From positions 1 to 29,105 of the forward strand of contig CABVBV010000009.1 of NCBI GenBank assembly GCA_902496595.1: a stretch of 29,105 nucleotides of DNA, written 5' to 3'. This stretch comes from an uncultured Eubacteriales bacterium. Its GTDB lineage: Bacteria > Bacillota > Clostridia > Oscillospirales > Oscillospiraceae. Every line of letters begins with the position of its first letter. Position 1 is the first letter of the stretch. This document shows positions 9,955 through 16,821 of this stretch, piece after piece. The notes below the pieces were generated by a model. It searched no databases. It saw only the letters and a list, made by a program, of their open reading frames with translations, and was not told the DNA's origin. The position numbers and the translations under genes were made by a program.

Positions 9955-11115
9955 ATGAAAAAGCTGATTGCCGCCTGCCTGTGCCTGACGCTCTCTCTGG
10001 GGCTTCTGGCCGGCTGCGGGTCTGTCGACGATGGAACCGGCGCCAGCGAGCCGCCGGAGAGCGCAGAGCCCGACGACGCCGGCTCCCTGCAGCTCGACTG
10101 GGCTGCAGCCAGGGAAAAGCACGATATCGAAGACGTCGTGCTCACCGTCGACGGTTCGGATGCCGACTGGGGCGAGTTCTTCTACTGGCTATACTACTGC
10201 TACACGCAGTACAATTCCAACTACGGGACGATATCGGATTTCGACACGCCGTACATCTACGACGAGAACATGACCATGGGCGAAATGCTCATAGACGCCG
10301 CCAAGAGCTACTGCGTCCAGTATCACGCCCTTGAGGTGAACGCCGTGAAAGCCGGAGTGGAGCTGACGGAGGAGGACGAGGCGGCCCTCCAGGAGCTGCT
10401 CAAGAGCGACATTAATGAGATTGCGGGTGAGGACGGCACCGAGGATGAGCTTTTCGCGGCGCTTGAAGAGACCTTCGTCAGCCGCGAGCTCTACGAATTT
10501 ATGAACCGGACGGCAGCTCTCTACTCCAGGGCCTACACCACCCTGTACGGCGGCGCGGGAGAGAAACTCACGGAACAGGAAGTCACGGATTTTGCCTCCG
10601 AATACGGCTTCGTGACCGCGAAGCACATCCTCATCCAGACCACCGACGCCGAGGGAGAGCCCCTTGACGACGAGGCGAAGGCTGAAAAGAGGGCCGAGAT
10701 CGAGGATATCTATTCCCAGCTCGCCGGCAAGAGCGGAGAGGAACTCGAGGCCGCCTTCGACGAGCTTATGCAGGAAAAGAGCGAGGACACGGGCCTGGCC
10801 GCATTCCCGGACGGCTACTGCTTCAGCTCCGGAGAGATGGTGGAGGACTTTGAGACCGCCGCGCAGGCCCTGGAGCCGGGCCAGATGTCGGAGATAGTCG
10901 AGAGCCCCTTCGGCTACCACATCATACTCAGGCTGCCCCTCACCCCCGAGGACAAGGTCATGCGTTTCGACTCGAGCGGCACGCCGTACACGATAAGGGC
11001 CGTCGCCGCCGCGAACATCTACGACGCAAAGATAAGCGAATGGATCCAGAACGCCGAGACGGTCTGGGCTCCGGATTTTGAGAACCTCGACCTGAAGGAG
11101 CTCTTCGGACTTTGA
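9955..11115 (+). CDS. PpiC-type peptidyl-prolyl isomerase lipoprotein (PrsA-like foldase)
   Basis: A 386-residue lipoprotein expected on the outer face of the membrane, where PrsA-type foldases help secreted proteins fold. The signal peptide is clear, ending in the lipobox LLAGC with the modified Cys at 21, followed by an acidic low-complexity linker. An N-terminal helical SurA/PrsA-like region contains EFFYWLYYCYTQY. The parvulin domain contains AKHILIQT, then GLAAFPDGYCFSSGEM, ALEPGQMSEIVESPFGYHII, matching the conserved P-G-x-x-S and G-Y-H-I segments. An AAGGAGG stands 9 nt before the ATG, at the very end of mfd, so co-transcription with mfd is likely. A strong hairpin follows. The sequence is more divergent than Bacillus PrsA, so I give no gene symbol. 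Confidence 0.85.
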   Translation: MKKLIAACLCLTLSLGLLAGCGSVDDGTGASEPPESAEPDDAGSLQLDWAAAREKHDIEDVVLTVDGSDADWGEFFYWLYYCYTQYNSNYGTISDFDTPYIYDENMTMGEMLIDAAKSYCVQYHALEVNAVKAGVELTEEDEAALQELLKSDINEIAGEDGTEDELFAALEETFVSRELYEFMNRTAALYSRAYTTLYGGAGEKLTEQEVTDFASEYGFVTAKHILIQTTDAEGEPLDDEAKAEKRAEIEDIYSQLAGKSGEELEAAFDELMQEKSEDTGLAAFPDGYCFSSGEMVEDFETAAQALEPGQMSEIVESPFGYHIILRLPLTPEDKVMRFDSSGTPYTIRAVAAANIYDAKISEWIQNAETVWAPDFENLDLKELFGL

Positions 11116-11140
11116 GGCCATCGGTTATTTGAACAGACAG

Positions 11141-11176
11141 AGGAGCCCCGGCAGTGTGTAAACTGCCGGGGCTCCT
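11141..11176. terminator. Bidirectional terminator between foldase and alcohol dehydrogenase genes
   Basis: A perfect 14-bp inverted repeat, AGGAGCCCCGGCAG (11141-11154) with its complement at 11163-11176 and an 8-nt loop, lies between the converging ends of two genes. A broken T-rich tract (TATATTTTATTTTA) follows on the plus strand; the minus side lacks a clear T-run. Confidence 0.85.
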
Positions 11177-11191
11177 ATCGTATATTTTATT

Positions 11192-12337
11192 TTACATGAG
11201 CTTGCGGAAGAGATTCGTGAGGTCTTCTACGCAGGTCTCCTTGGGGTTGCCGGGACGGCAGGCGTCGTTGTAGGCGCTCTCGGCGAGGAAGGGCAGATCC
11301 TCTTCCTTCAGGGCTTCGAGCTTCGCCGGGATGCCCACGTCCTCGGAGAGCTTGCGCACGGCCTCTATGGCCGCCTTGCGGTACTCCGCCTGGCTCATCT
11401 CGTCCACGCCCTTGACGCCCATGGCCCTGGCGATCTCCCTGTACCTCTCTCCGGTGCACTCGGCGTTATACTCCATCACTATGGGCAGCATCATCGCGCA
11501 GGCCACGCCGTGCGGCGTGTCGTACACCGCGCCCAGGGTGTGGGCCATGCTGTGCGCTATGCCGAGACCGACGTTCGAGAAGCCCATGCCCGCGATGTAC
11601 TGGCCCAGGGCCATGCCCTCGCGGCCCTCCTTCGTGCCCGCGACCGCGCCGCGCAGGTTCTTCGAAATGAGCTCGATGGCCTTCAGGTGGAACATATCCG
11701 TCATCTCCCAGGCGGCCAGCGTGGTGTAGCCCTCGATGGCGTGGGTCAGGGCGTCCATGCCCGTGGCGGCGGTGAGGCCCTTCGGCATGGAATCCATCAT
11801 CTCGGGGTCGACCACGGCGACGACCGGCATATCGTGAGGGTCGACGCAGACGAACTTGCGGCGGCGCTCCACGTCCGTAATGACGTAGTTTATCGTGACC
11901 TCGGCCGCGGTGCCCGCCGTGGTCGGCACGGCGATGATGGGCACGCAGGGCTTCTTCGTGTCCGCCACGCCCTCAAGGCTGCGCACGTCGGCGAACTCGG
12001 GGTTGTTTATGATGATGCCTATGGCCTTGGAGGTGTCCATGGGGCTGCCGCCGCCGATGGCCACGATGCAGTCCGCGCCCGCCGCCTTGAAGGCCGCGAC
12101 GCCCGCCTGCACGTTCTCTATGGTCGGGTTGGCCTTGATGTCGGAGAAGATCTCGTACGCGATGCCCTCGGCGTCCAGCAGATCCGTCACCTTCGCGACG
12201 ACGCCGTGCTTCAGTATGGACGGGCCGCAGCAGACCAGCGGCTTCTTCAGGCCCCTCGCCTTGATCTCGCCGGGGATGGCGCTCACAGCGCCCGCGCCGT
12301 GGTAGGAGGTCTCGTTGAGCATGATGCGGTTTGCCAT
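11192..12337 (-). CDS. Iron-dependent (group III) alcohol dehydrogenase
   Basis: A 381-residue NAD(P)-dependent oxidoreductase interconverting an alcohol and an aldehyde or ketone. The nucleotide-binding motif GGGSPMDTSKA is at 95-105 and PTTAGTAAEVT follows at 138-148. Predicted metal ligands are D195, H199 (DALTHAIEGY), H262 (HSMAH) and H276 (DTPHG), with the same spacing as in FucO. All are present, so the enzyme should be active. The family includes lactaldehyde reductase, 1,3-propanediol and butanol dehydrogenases; sequence inspection cannot separate them. The ATG at 12337 follows AAGGAG at good spacing. A TetR gene lies immediately upstream on the same strand but is separated from it by a terminator, so the two probably form regulator and target rather than one transcript. 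Confidence 0.93.
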   Translation of the reverse strand: MANRIMLNETSYHGAGAVSAIPGEIKARGLKKPLVCCGPSILKHGVVAKVTDLLDAEGIAYEIFSDIKANPTIENVQAGVAAFKAAGADCIVAIGGGSPMDTSKAIGIIINNPEFADVRSLEGVADTKKPCVPIIAVPTTAGTAAEVTINYVITDVERRRKFVCVDPHDMPVVAVVDPEMMDSMPKGLTAATGMDALTHAIEGYTTLAAWEMTDMFHLKAIELISKNLRGAVAGTKEGREGMALGQYIAGMGFSNVGLGIAHSMAHTLGAVYDTPHGVACAMMLPIVMEYNAECTGERYREIARAMGVKGVDEMSQAEYRKAAIEAVRKLSEDVGIPAKLEALKEEDLPFLAESAYNDACRPGNPKETCVEDLTNLFRKLM

Positions 12338-12371
12338 TTGATTTTACTCCTTTCAGTTATCGAGCAGTTTG

Positions 12372-12385
12372 GTTAAAATATTAAC
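12372..12385. promoter_or_regulatory. Small palindrome upstream of the alcohol dehydrogenase gene
   Basis: GTTAA-AATA-TTAAC is a perfect 5-4-5 inverted repeat 35 nt before the dehydrogenase start, in an AT-rich stretch. It could be an operator for the neighbouring TetR protein. I could not place a clean -35/-10 pair beside it, and AT-rich palindromes of this size occur by chance. Confidence 0.3.
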
Positions 12386-12448
12386 TATCTGAGTGTATTT
12401 TATTCCCTCCGGCGCCCCGCGTAAAGTGACAAACAGGCAAAAATGTAA

Positions 12449-12479
12449 CCCGTCCGTCCTCACAGGAAGGACAGACGGG
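12449..12479 (-). terminator. Terminator of the first TetR gene
   Basis: CCCGTC-C-GTCCT (12449-12460) pairs with AGGAC-A-GACGGG (12468-12479), an 11-bp stem with one internal mismatch and a 7-nt loop. On the minus strand it overlaps the last codons of the TetR gene and is followed by a TTTTTG stretch. Confidence 0.7.
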
Positions 12480-13032
12480 AAAACAGCTCTTTCAGGTTCT
12501 CCGGCAGGGCTGAGACCAGCCTTTTCGACATTTCCGACGGAGCCTCCTTCATGCCGCCCAGCACCCATTTGACTGTCATCGCCACGGAGCCGCGGCAGTA
12601 CAGCTCCAGAGTGAAGCGTATGTCTTCCCCGGGCGCAGCGCCGGTCTTCTTTTCGATGAGTTTGAGATAGAAGTCCATGATGGCCTCGAAGTCGTGTTCC
12701 TTGAGGCTGTTCGTGCCGTCCGCCCTGAAGGCTGCGGTGAAAAAGACCCTCTCTTTGCGTATGTACTCGAACTTCCGCTCCAGGCCCTCCGCCACCGTCC
12801 TGCCGCTGCCCATGTGCTCAAAGGAGCGCTCCAGCAGCTTCCCGAAGTACCAGTTGATGAGGTCGTACTTGTCGAGGAAGTTCCGGTAGAAGGTCTGCCT
12901 CGTGACCCCGCACCTCTCGGCAATATTGGTCACTGTCACCGACTCGACCGGCTGCGAGCGCATACACTCCTCCATGGCCCTGGCCAGGCGGTACTTTGTG
13001 GCCTCCGAGCCCCTGTCCCTGACGTTGTCCAT
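12460..13032 (-). CDS. TetR-family regulator (DhaS-like C-terminal type)
   Basis: A 190-residue one-component regulator. The N-terminal helix-turn-helix reads SVTVTNIAERCGVTRQTFYRN, and the following DKYDLINWYF is typical of the TetR subgroup with the DhaS-type C-terminal domain. DhaS in Lactococcus activates dihydroxyacetone genes, but the ligand here cannot be inferred. The frame is open further upstream; I chose the ATG at 13032 because a GGGAGG precedes it and the protein then has normal TetR length. It points at the alcohol dehydrogenase gene, its probable target, and is divergent from the metal-resistance pair. A second regulator of the same subgroup is at 19903-20478. Confidence 0.88.
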   Translation of the reverse strand: MDNVRDRGSEATKYRLARAMEECMRSQPVESVTVTNIAERCGVTRQTFYRNFLDKYDLINWYFGKLLERSFEHMGSGRTVAEGLERKFEYIRKERVFFTAAFRADGTNSLKEHDFEAIMDFYLKLIEKKTGAAPGEDIRFTLELYCRGSVAMTVKWVLGGMKEAPSEMSKRLVSALPENLKELFSRLSFL

Positions 13033-13111
13033 GCCGCGCCTCCCTTCCGCATTTTTCTCAATTATACACCACAGACCCCCTCCACGGCAAAGCAGTTTTT
13101 TCGGATACCCC

Positions 13112-13140
13112 TTGACAGTTGACTGTCGTTCAACTATAAT
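13112..13140 (+). promoter_or_regulatory. Consensus promoter with embedded dyads for the arsR-cadA pair
   Basis: TTGACA (13112-13117) and TATAAT (13135-13140) are both perfect and 17 nt apart. The spacer region holds two overlapping dyads: GACAGT-TG-ACTGTC (13114-13127) and AGTTGA-N7-TCAACT (13117-13135). A consensus promoter covered by palindromes is the expected design for tight repression by the downstream metal sensor. Confidence 0.82.
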
Positions 13141-13158
13141 ACCGACTGCAAAGACGAT

Positions 13159-13172
13159 TGAATGAATGTTCA
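13159..13172 (+). promoter_or_regulatory. SmtB/ArsR-type operator candidate in the arsR leader
   Basis: TGAA-N6-TTCA (TGAATGAATGTTCA), extendable to TTGAA/TTCAA, lies about 12 nt after the predicted transcript start and 27 nt before the arsR ATG. The TGAA-N6-TTCA core is typical of operators bound by SmtB/CzrA-family metal sensors. A further half-site, GTTCAAC, follows. Confidence 0.6.
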
Positions 13173-13198
13173 ACTGTTCAACACAAGGAGGCGCGGGA

Positions 13199-13555
13199 AT
13201 GGCAAAGGGAGAGTTCTGCTGTTCAGAAAATGTCATACACGAGGCGGCGGTGGCCGAGGTGCGCGAGAGGATGCACGATACTGAGACGCTGGACACGGTA
13301 GCGGGTTTCTTCAAGGTGCTTGGAGATGGGACGAGGATGAGGATAATCTCCGCGCTTGCCGTCCGGGAGCTCTGCGTCTGCGACATAGCCGCGGCCCTGG
13401 GAATGACGAAGAGCGCGGTGAGCCATCAGCTGGGCACGCTCAGGTCGGCGAGGCTGGTGAAGTGCAGGAGAGAGGGCAAGAGCGTCTTCTACTCCATTGA
13501 CGACGACCATGTATACAAGATGCTGGAAGGGGGCCTCGACCATGTCCACGAGTGA
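13199..13555 (+). CDS. ArsR/SmtB-family zinc/cadmium-sensing repressor (CadC/CzrA-like)
   Basis: A 118-residue winged-helix repressor expected to leave DNA when it binds metal. The recognition helix region reads CDIAAALGMTKSAVSHQLGTL. Both classic metal sites can be seen. The alpha-5 site is D102-x-H104 and H115-x2-E118, exactly the SmtB/CzrA zinc pattern. The alpha-3N site is C59-x-C61 (ELCVCD), with C7 and C8 in the N-terminal arm as possible partners, as in CadC. The ATG at 13199 follows AAGGAGG; an in-frame ATG 33 nt upstream has no such site. The end overlaps the ATPase gene by 14 nt, so the two are co-expressed. Zn, Cd, Pb or Co could be the inducer. Confidence 0.93.
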   Translation: MAKGEFCCSENVIHEAAVAEVRERMHDTETLDTVAGFFKVLGDGTRMRIISALAVRELCVCDIAAALGMTKSAVSHQLGTLRSARLVKCRREGKSVFYSIDDDHVYKMLEGGLDHVHE

Positions 13556-15554
13556 ACACGAACACGAACACGGACACGAACACGAGCATGAGCATGAACT
13601 CGAGCATGGACATGAACATTGCTGCAGGCATTCTCATGAGCATGGGCACGAACATTGCTGCGGGGACGGCGGCTGCGGCTGCGGGCACGGGCATGGCAGA
13701 GAGGGCGGCCTGAGGGGCGCGGTCATCCGTCTCGCGCTGGCTGCGGCGCTGTTTGCCGCCTCGTATCTTGTGCCGGAGGGGCTTTACCGCAGGCTGTTCT
13801 TGCTGGCGCCGTATCTTGTTGCGGGCTTCGACGTGCTTTTGAGCGCCGTCCGGGGCATTTTGAAGGGCCGGGTATTCGACGAGAACTTTCTGATGGCGGC
13901 GGCGACGGTCGGGGCGATAGCGCTTGGGGACATGGCGGAGGCTGTGGCGGTAATGGTATTCTACCAGCTGGGCGCGCTCTTCGAGGAGTATGCCGTGGGC
14001 AGGAGCCGGGGCAGCATCGCGGCGCTCATGGATTTGAGGCCGGACAGGGCCGTGCTCGAGAGAGACGGGGAGCTTGTGACTGTGGAGCCGGACGAGGTGG
14101 AGCCGGGCAGCGTCATCGTCGTGAAGCCCGGAGAGCGCGTGCCGATAGACGGGACGGTGATAGACGGGGAGTCGACGCTCGACACCTCTGCTCTTACGGG
14201 AGAGAGCCTGCCGAGGCCCTGTGCGGCCGGGGATGAGATCTCCAGCGGCTGCGTCAGCCTCACCGGGCTTTTGAGGATCCGCACGACCAAGCCCTTTGGG
14301 GAGAGCGCGGTTTCCCGAATACTGGAGATGGCGGAGGAATCCTCGCAGAGAAAGTCGAGGTCGGAGCGTTTTATCACCAGATTTGCCAGAATATACACTC
14401 CGGTGGTCTGCGCGGCGGCGCTGCTGCTCGCCGTCCTGCCCCCGCTGCTGAGGCTCGCGCTGGGTATGGATGCGAACTGGAGCTCACATATCGAGAGCGC
14501 CCTGACCTTCCTGGTCATCAGCTGCCCATGCGCCCTGGTGATCTCGGTGCCTCTGGGCTTTTTCGGGGGTATTGGCGGGGCGTCCACCAGGGGCGTGCTA
14601 TTCAAGGGCGCGGCGGGGATAGAAGCCCTGGCCGGGACTCGCCTGGTCGTTTTCGACAAGACCGGGACTCTGACCGGTGGAGGATTCAGAGTAGTGGGCA
14701 CGAGGCCGGGGCCGGACATCTCAGGCGAGAGGCTGCTGGAGCTCGCGGCGCTGGCCGAGAGCTGGTCTGATCACCCGATAAGCCGGAGCCTGGCAAATGC
14801 CGCCGGAGTTTCGGACGCCAGGTCGAGGGTGACGCGGGCCTCTGAGGAGCAGGGCGGCGGAGTCAGGGCCGAGGTGGACGGAGTCGAGGTCGCCGTCGGG
14901 AACCGCAGGTTCCTGCAGAAACTGGGCATAGACTGCGGCGCCGGCCAAGACCCGGGCACCGTGGTGTATGTCGCGGCCGGTGGAAAGTACATGGGCAGCA
15001 TCCTGCTTGCAGACGAGCCGAAGGAGGGCGCGAGGCAGGCGGTTGCCGAGGTCGAGGCCCTGGGAGCGAAGACGGCTATGCTGACCGGGGACTCCGAGAG
15101 AGCGGCCGCCCTGGCGGCTTCGCAGCTCGGCATCTCCGACTACCGGGCCTCGCTTCTGCCCGGGGGCAAGGTAGAGGCCCTTGAGCAGCTGATGGCCCTG
15201 ACTGAAGGGAAAACGGCCTTCGTCGGGGACGGAGTGAACGACGCCCCGGTGCTGGCCAGGTCGGACGTGGGCGTGGCGATGGGCGCCCTCGGCTCGGACG
15301 CGGCGATCGAAGCCGCCGACGTGGTGATAATGGACGACGACCCGAGGAAGCTGCCGCTGGCGATTCGCCTGTCGAGACGCTGCATGGGCATCGTCAAGGC
15401 CAACATTGTCTTTGCGATCTCCGTAAAACTGGCCTTTCTCGTGCTCGGCGCCCTGGGGCTGGCCGGTATGTCCCTTGCGATTTTCGCGGACGTCGGCGTC
15501 ATGGTTCTGGCGGTCATGAACTCCATGCGGACACTGAAAGTTAAAAGTTTGTAA
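13542..15554 (+). CDS. cadA: Zinc/cadmium-exporting P1B-type ATPase with His-rich N-terminus
   Basis: A 670-residue membrane pump. Core motifs are complete: TGES in the actuator region, the transmembrane metal motif C328-P329-C330, the phosphorylated D372 in DKTGTLT, SDHPIS as the HP-locus, and GDGVNDAPVL. The last membrane helix contains ADVGVMVLAVMNSMR, whose Asp fits the P1B-2 (Zn/Cd/Pb) group rather than copper pumps. There is no GMxCxxC heavy-metal domain; instead residues 5-52 are an HE/HG repeat with CC and CGCG, a likely metal-gathering tail. The ATG at 13542 follows GGAAGGGGG and lies inside arsR; a longer frame to 13497 is not needed. Exact metal is not proven. Confidence 0.93.
   Translation: MSTSEHEHEHGHEHEHEHELEHGHEHCCRHSHEHGHEHCCGDGGCGCGHGHGREGGLRGAVIRLALAAALFAASYLVPEGLYRRLFLLAPYLVAGFDVLLSAVRGILKGRVFDENFLMAAATVGAIALGDMAEAVAVMVFYQLGALFEEYAVGRSRGSIAALMDLRPDRAVLERDGELVTVEPDEVEPGSVIVVKPGERVPIDGTVIDGESTLDTSALTGESLPRPCAAGDEISSGCVSLTGLLRIRTTKPFGESAVSRILEMAEESSQRKSRSERFITRFARIYTPVVCAAALLLAVLPPLLRLALGMDANWSSHIESALTFLVISCPCALVISVPLGFFGGIGGASTRGVLFKGAAGIEALAGTRLVVFDKTGTLTGGGFRVVGTRPGPDISGERLLELAALAESWSDHPISRSLANAAGVSDARSRVTRASEEQGGGVRAEVDGVEVAVGNRRFLQKLGIDCGAGQDPGTVVYVAAGGKYMGSILLADEPKEGARQAVAEVEALGAKTAMLTGDSERAAALAASQLGISDYRASLLPGGKVEALEQLMALTEGKTAFVGDGVNDAPVLARSDVGVAMGALGSDAAIEAADVVIMDDDPRKLPLAIRLSRRCMGIVKANIVFAISVKLAFLVLGALGLAGMSLAIFADVGVMVLAVMNSMRTLKVKSL
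13553..13660 (+). repeat. Hexanucleotide tract encoding the His-rich tail
   Basis: A run of near-identical six-base units (GAACAC, GAGCAT, GAACAT and variants) encodes alternating Glu/Gly and His at the start of the metal ATPase. A longer near-repeat, GAACATTGCTGC, occurs twice (about 13614 and 13650) and encodes EHCC. Such tracts can change length by slippage. Confidence 0.75.
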
Positions 15555-15566
15555 CCGAAACTTTGT

Positions 15567-15595
15567 TTGACTTTGCTCGTCTAAGGAACGATAAT
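15567..15595 (+). promoter_or_regulatory. Promoter of the surface protein gene
   Basis: TTGACT (15567-15572) and GATAAT (15590-15595) are 17 nt apart. Transcription would start near 15602, leaving a leader of about 13 nt carrying AGAGGTGAT as ribosome binding site. The gene therefore need not depend on read-through from the metal ATPase. Confidence 0.6.
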
Positions 15596-15614
15596 AGGCG
15601 AGAGGTGATACTTC

Positions 15615-16292
15615 ATGTCCGGAAACAGCAAAAAAAGCCCGGCAGGCGCGATACTCGCGCTGCTTATACTGGTGATAATCGTTGTCGCGCTCATCTTCAT
15701 CCTGCGCGGCGGCGGAGACGGCGACGGGGACGTTCAGGAGTCGCAGGAGCCCGGAATATCGACCGACCTGCCTTTGGATACCGATGCCCCTGAAGAGACG
15801 TCGATCCCCACCGATGGCGCAGATTCGTCCGCTCCGCCCACTACGAATCCCACTGAACCTGTGGAACCGACAGCGGAGCCTGCTCCGAGCCCCACCCCGA
15901 CGCCGACACCGACGCCTGCGGCTCAGGCGACGAGCGGCAGCTTCAAAAGCGATACGGGCACGGGCCTCAACATAGTTGCGGACTGGACTCTCACTCCGAA
16001 CGGGGACGGCACTTCCACGCTGGAGCTCAAGCTCTCTGCGGAGTCGTACAGCCTGTACACGGTGGATTCCTGGCACGCTGCGAAGCTGGAGCTCGGCGGA
16101 AGCAGCTGGGAGTTTGACACGAAGGCGGTGGAGTACGACGGCCCGGGCATAGGCACGAACGAGCTCGGCAGCCTTAAAGTCACCGTGAACAGCTCCGTCC
16201 TGCCTGCGACGGCGACCCTGACCTGGAACTTCCAGGGCAGCTACGGCGGCACAGAACTGCCCAAGATCGTTGCGACCGGCACCATCAGCTGA
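15615..16292 (+). CDS. Membrane-anchored extracellular protein of unknown function
   Basis: I do not recognise this 225-residue protein. A short basic N-terminus is followed by one hydrophobic segment (about residues 10-32, AGAILALLILVIIVVALIFI) with no lipobox or evident cleavage site, so it is probably an N-in, C-out anchor. Residues about 35-75 are acidic, and about 76-105 are rich in Pro, Thr and Glu (PTPTPTPTP), typical of a wall-spanning spacer. The remaining 120 residues alternate polar and hydrophobic stretches (KLELGGSSWEFDTKAV, ATLTWNFQGSYGG), suggesting a beta-sandwich. It lies alone between a promoter and a terminator. A role at the cell surface, such as binding or sensing, is inference only. 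Confidence 0.82.
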   Translation: MSGNSKKSPAGAILALLILVIIVVALIFILRGGGDGDGDVQESQEPGISTDLPLDTDAPEETSIPTDGADSSAPPTTNPTEPVEPTAEPAPSPTPTPTPTPAAQATSGSFKSDTGTGLNIVADWTLTPNGDGTSTLELKLSAESYSLYTVDSWHAAKLELGGSSWEFDTKAVEYDGPGIGTNELGSLKVTVNSSVLPATATLTWNFQGSYGGTELPKIVATGTIS

Positions 16293-16317
16293 AAATAACG
16301 TGAACCGCAATATGAAC

Positions 16318-16351
16318 AGGCCGGGATTCAGCTTCAGCTGAATCCCGGCCT
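16318..16351. terminator. Long palindrome, bidirectional terminator
   Basis: AGGCCGGGATTCAGCT (16318-16333) is perfectly complementary to 16336-16351, with only 2 nt between. The ends of two converging genes flank it. The T-tract on the plus side is short (CAATTTGTC), and it may also act as an RNA-stabilising hairpin. Confidence 0.75.
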
Positions 16352-16373
16352 CAATTTGTCGCTGCGCTCTCAA

Positions 16374-16640
16374 TCAATACTTCACGAAGCCGGAGACGCT
16401 GTTCTGGGGGTAGCCCAGAGTCCAGCCCTGCGCGCCGCAGTCCGGGCAGCTCTCGCCCTTCGCGTTCAGCTCGTCTATGTAGGCCTCCGCCCGCATGACG
16501 TACATATTGGTCTTTCTCATCTTTCCGCACTTGCCGCAGAAGACCAGGTAGTTCGCATAGCTGTCGAACACGCCGCGCTTCCTGTCCGCAAGCTCAGCCT
16601 CCGTCAGAGGCCGCGGCTTAATGTTTTTATTTACTATCAT
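16374..16640 (-). CDS. Small zinc-ribbon protein in the dehydratase operon
   Basis: An 88-residue protein not assigned to a named family. Two Cys pairs, C35-x2-C38 (CGKCGK) and C65-x2-C68 (CPDCG), form a zinc ribbon or rubredoxin-like knuckle. Between them is an Arg/Met-rich segment with YVMRAEAYIDEL. The ATG at 16640 follows AGGAGG and lies 10 nt after the stop of the 52-residue membrane protein gene, making it the last gene of the four-gene operon. It could be an electron-transfer or maturation partner of the oxygen-sensitive Fe-S dehydratase, but nothing in the sequence proves this. Confidence 0.82.
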   Translation of the reverse strand: MIVNKNIKPRPLTEAELADRKRGVFDSYANYLVFCGKCGKMRKTNMYVMRAEAYIDELNAKGESCPDCGAQGWTLGYPQNSVSGFVKY

Positions 16641-16650
16641 GGCCCGCCTC

Positions 16651-16809
16651 CTATATGACGTGCTCGCGCTTCTGCCTGTCGTAATGCTTGTTCAGAAACG
16701 GCAGCACAACGCTCCGCATCAGCTTCATGTCCAGGTTGAAATAATACACCGTGAACAGCAGCGCCAGCACGGCTGCAAAGGCCGCGAATATCTTCCAGAA
16801 CAGTTTCAT
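16651..16809 (-). CDS. 52-residue single-span membrane protein in the dehydratase operon
   Basis: A short gene reading MKLFWKIFAAFAAVLALLFT, then a tail ending DRQKREHVI. Residues about 4-24 form one membrane helix; residues 25-52 are amphipathic and basic at the end (KHYDRQKREH). Translation is well supported: AAGGAGG, which includes the TAA stop of the upstream dehydratase gene, stands 6 nt before the ATG, and the stop is followed after 10 nt by the next gene, whose AGGAGG overlaps the end of this one. By its location it may anchor or assist the enzyme at the membrane. I know no named family for it. Confidence 0.8.
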   Translation of the reverse strand: MKLFWKIFAAFAAVLALLFTVYYFNLDMKLMRSVVLPFLNKHYDRQKREHVI

Positions 16810-16821
16810 TTCATTTCCTCC

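Noticed and set aside
12353..12568. 71-codon minus-strand frame between the alcohol dehydrogenase and TetR genes
   Set aside because: It overlaps the TetR end in another frame and contains the TetR terminator; no ribosome site.
13553..13660. CRISPR-like or intergenic repeat array
   Set aside because: The units are contiguous six-base codon pairs inside a coding region, with no spacers.
14721..16373. 550-codon minus-strand frame opposite the metal ATPase and surface protein genes
   Set aside because: Arg-rich shadow with no recognisable domain; both genes on the other strand have firm motifs, starts and ribosome sites.
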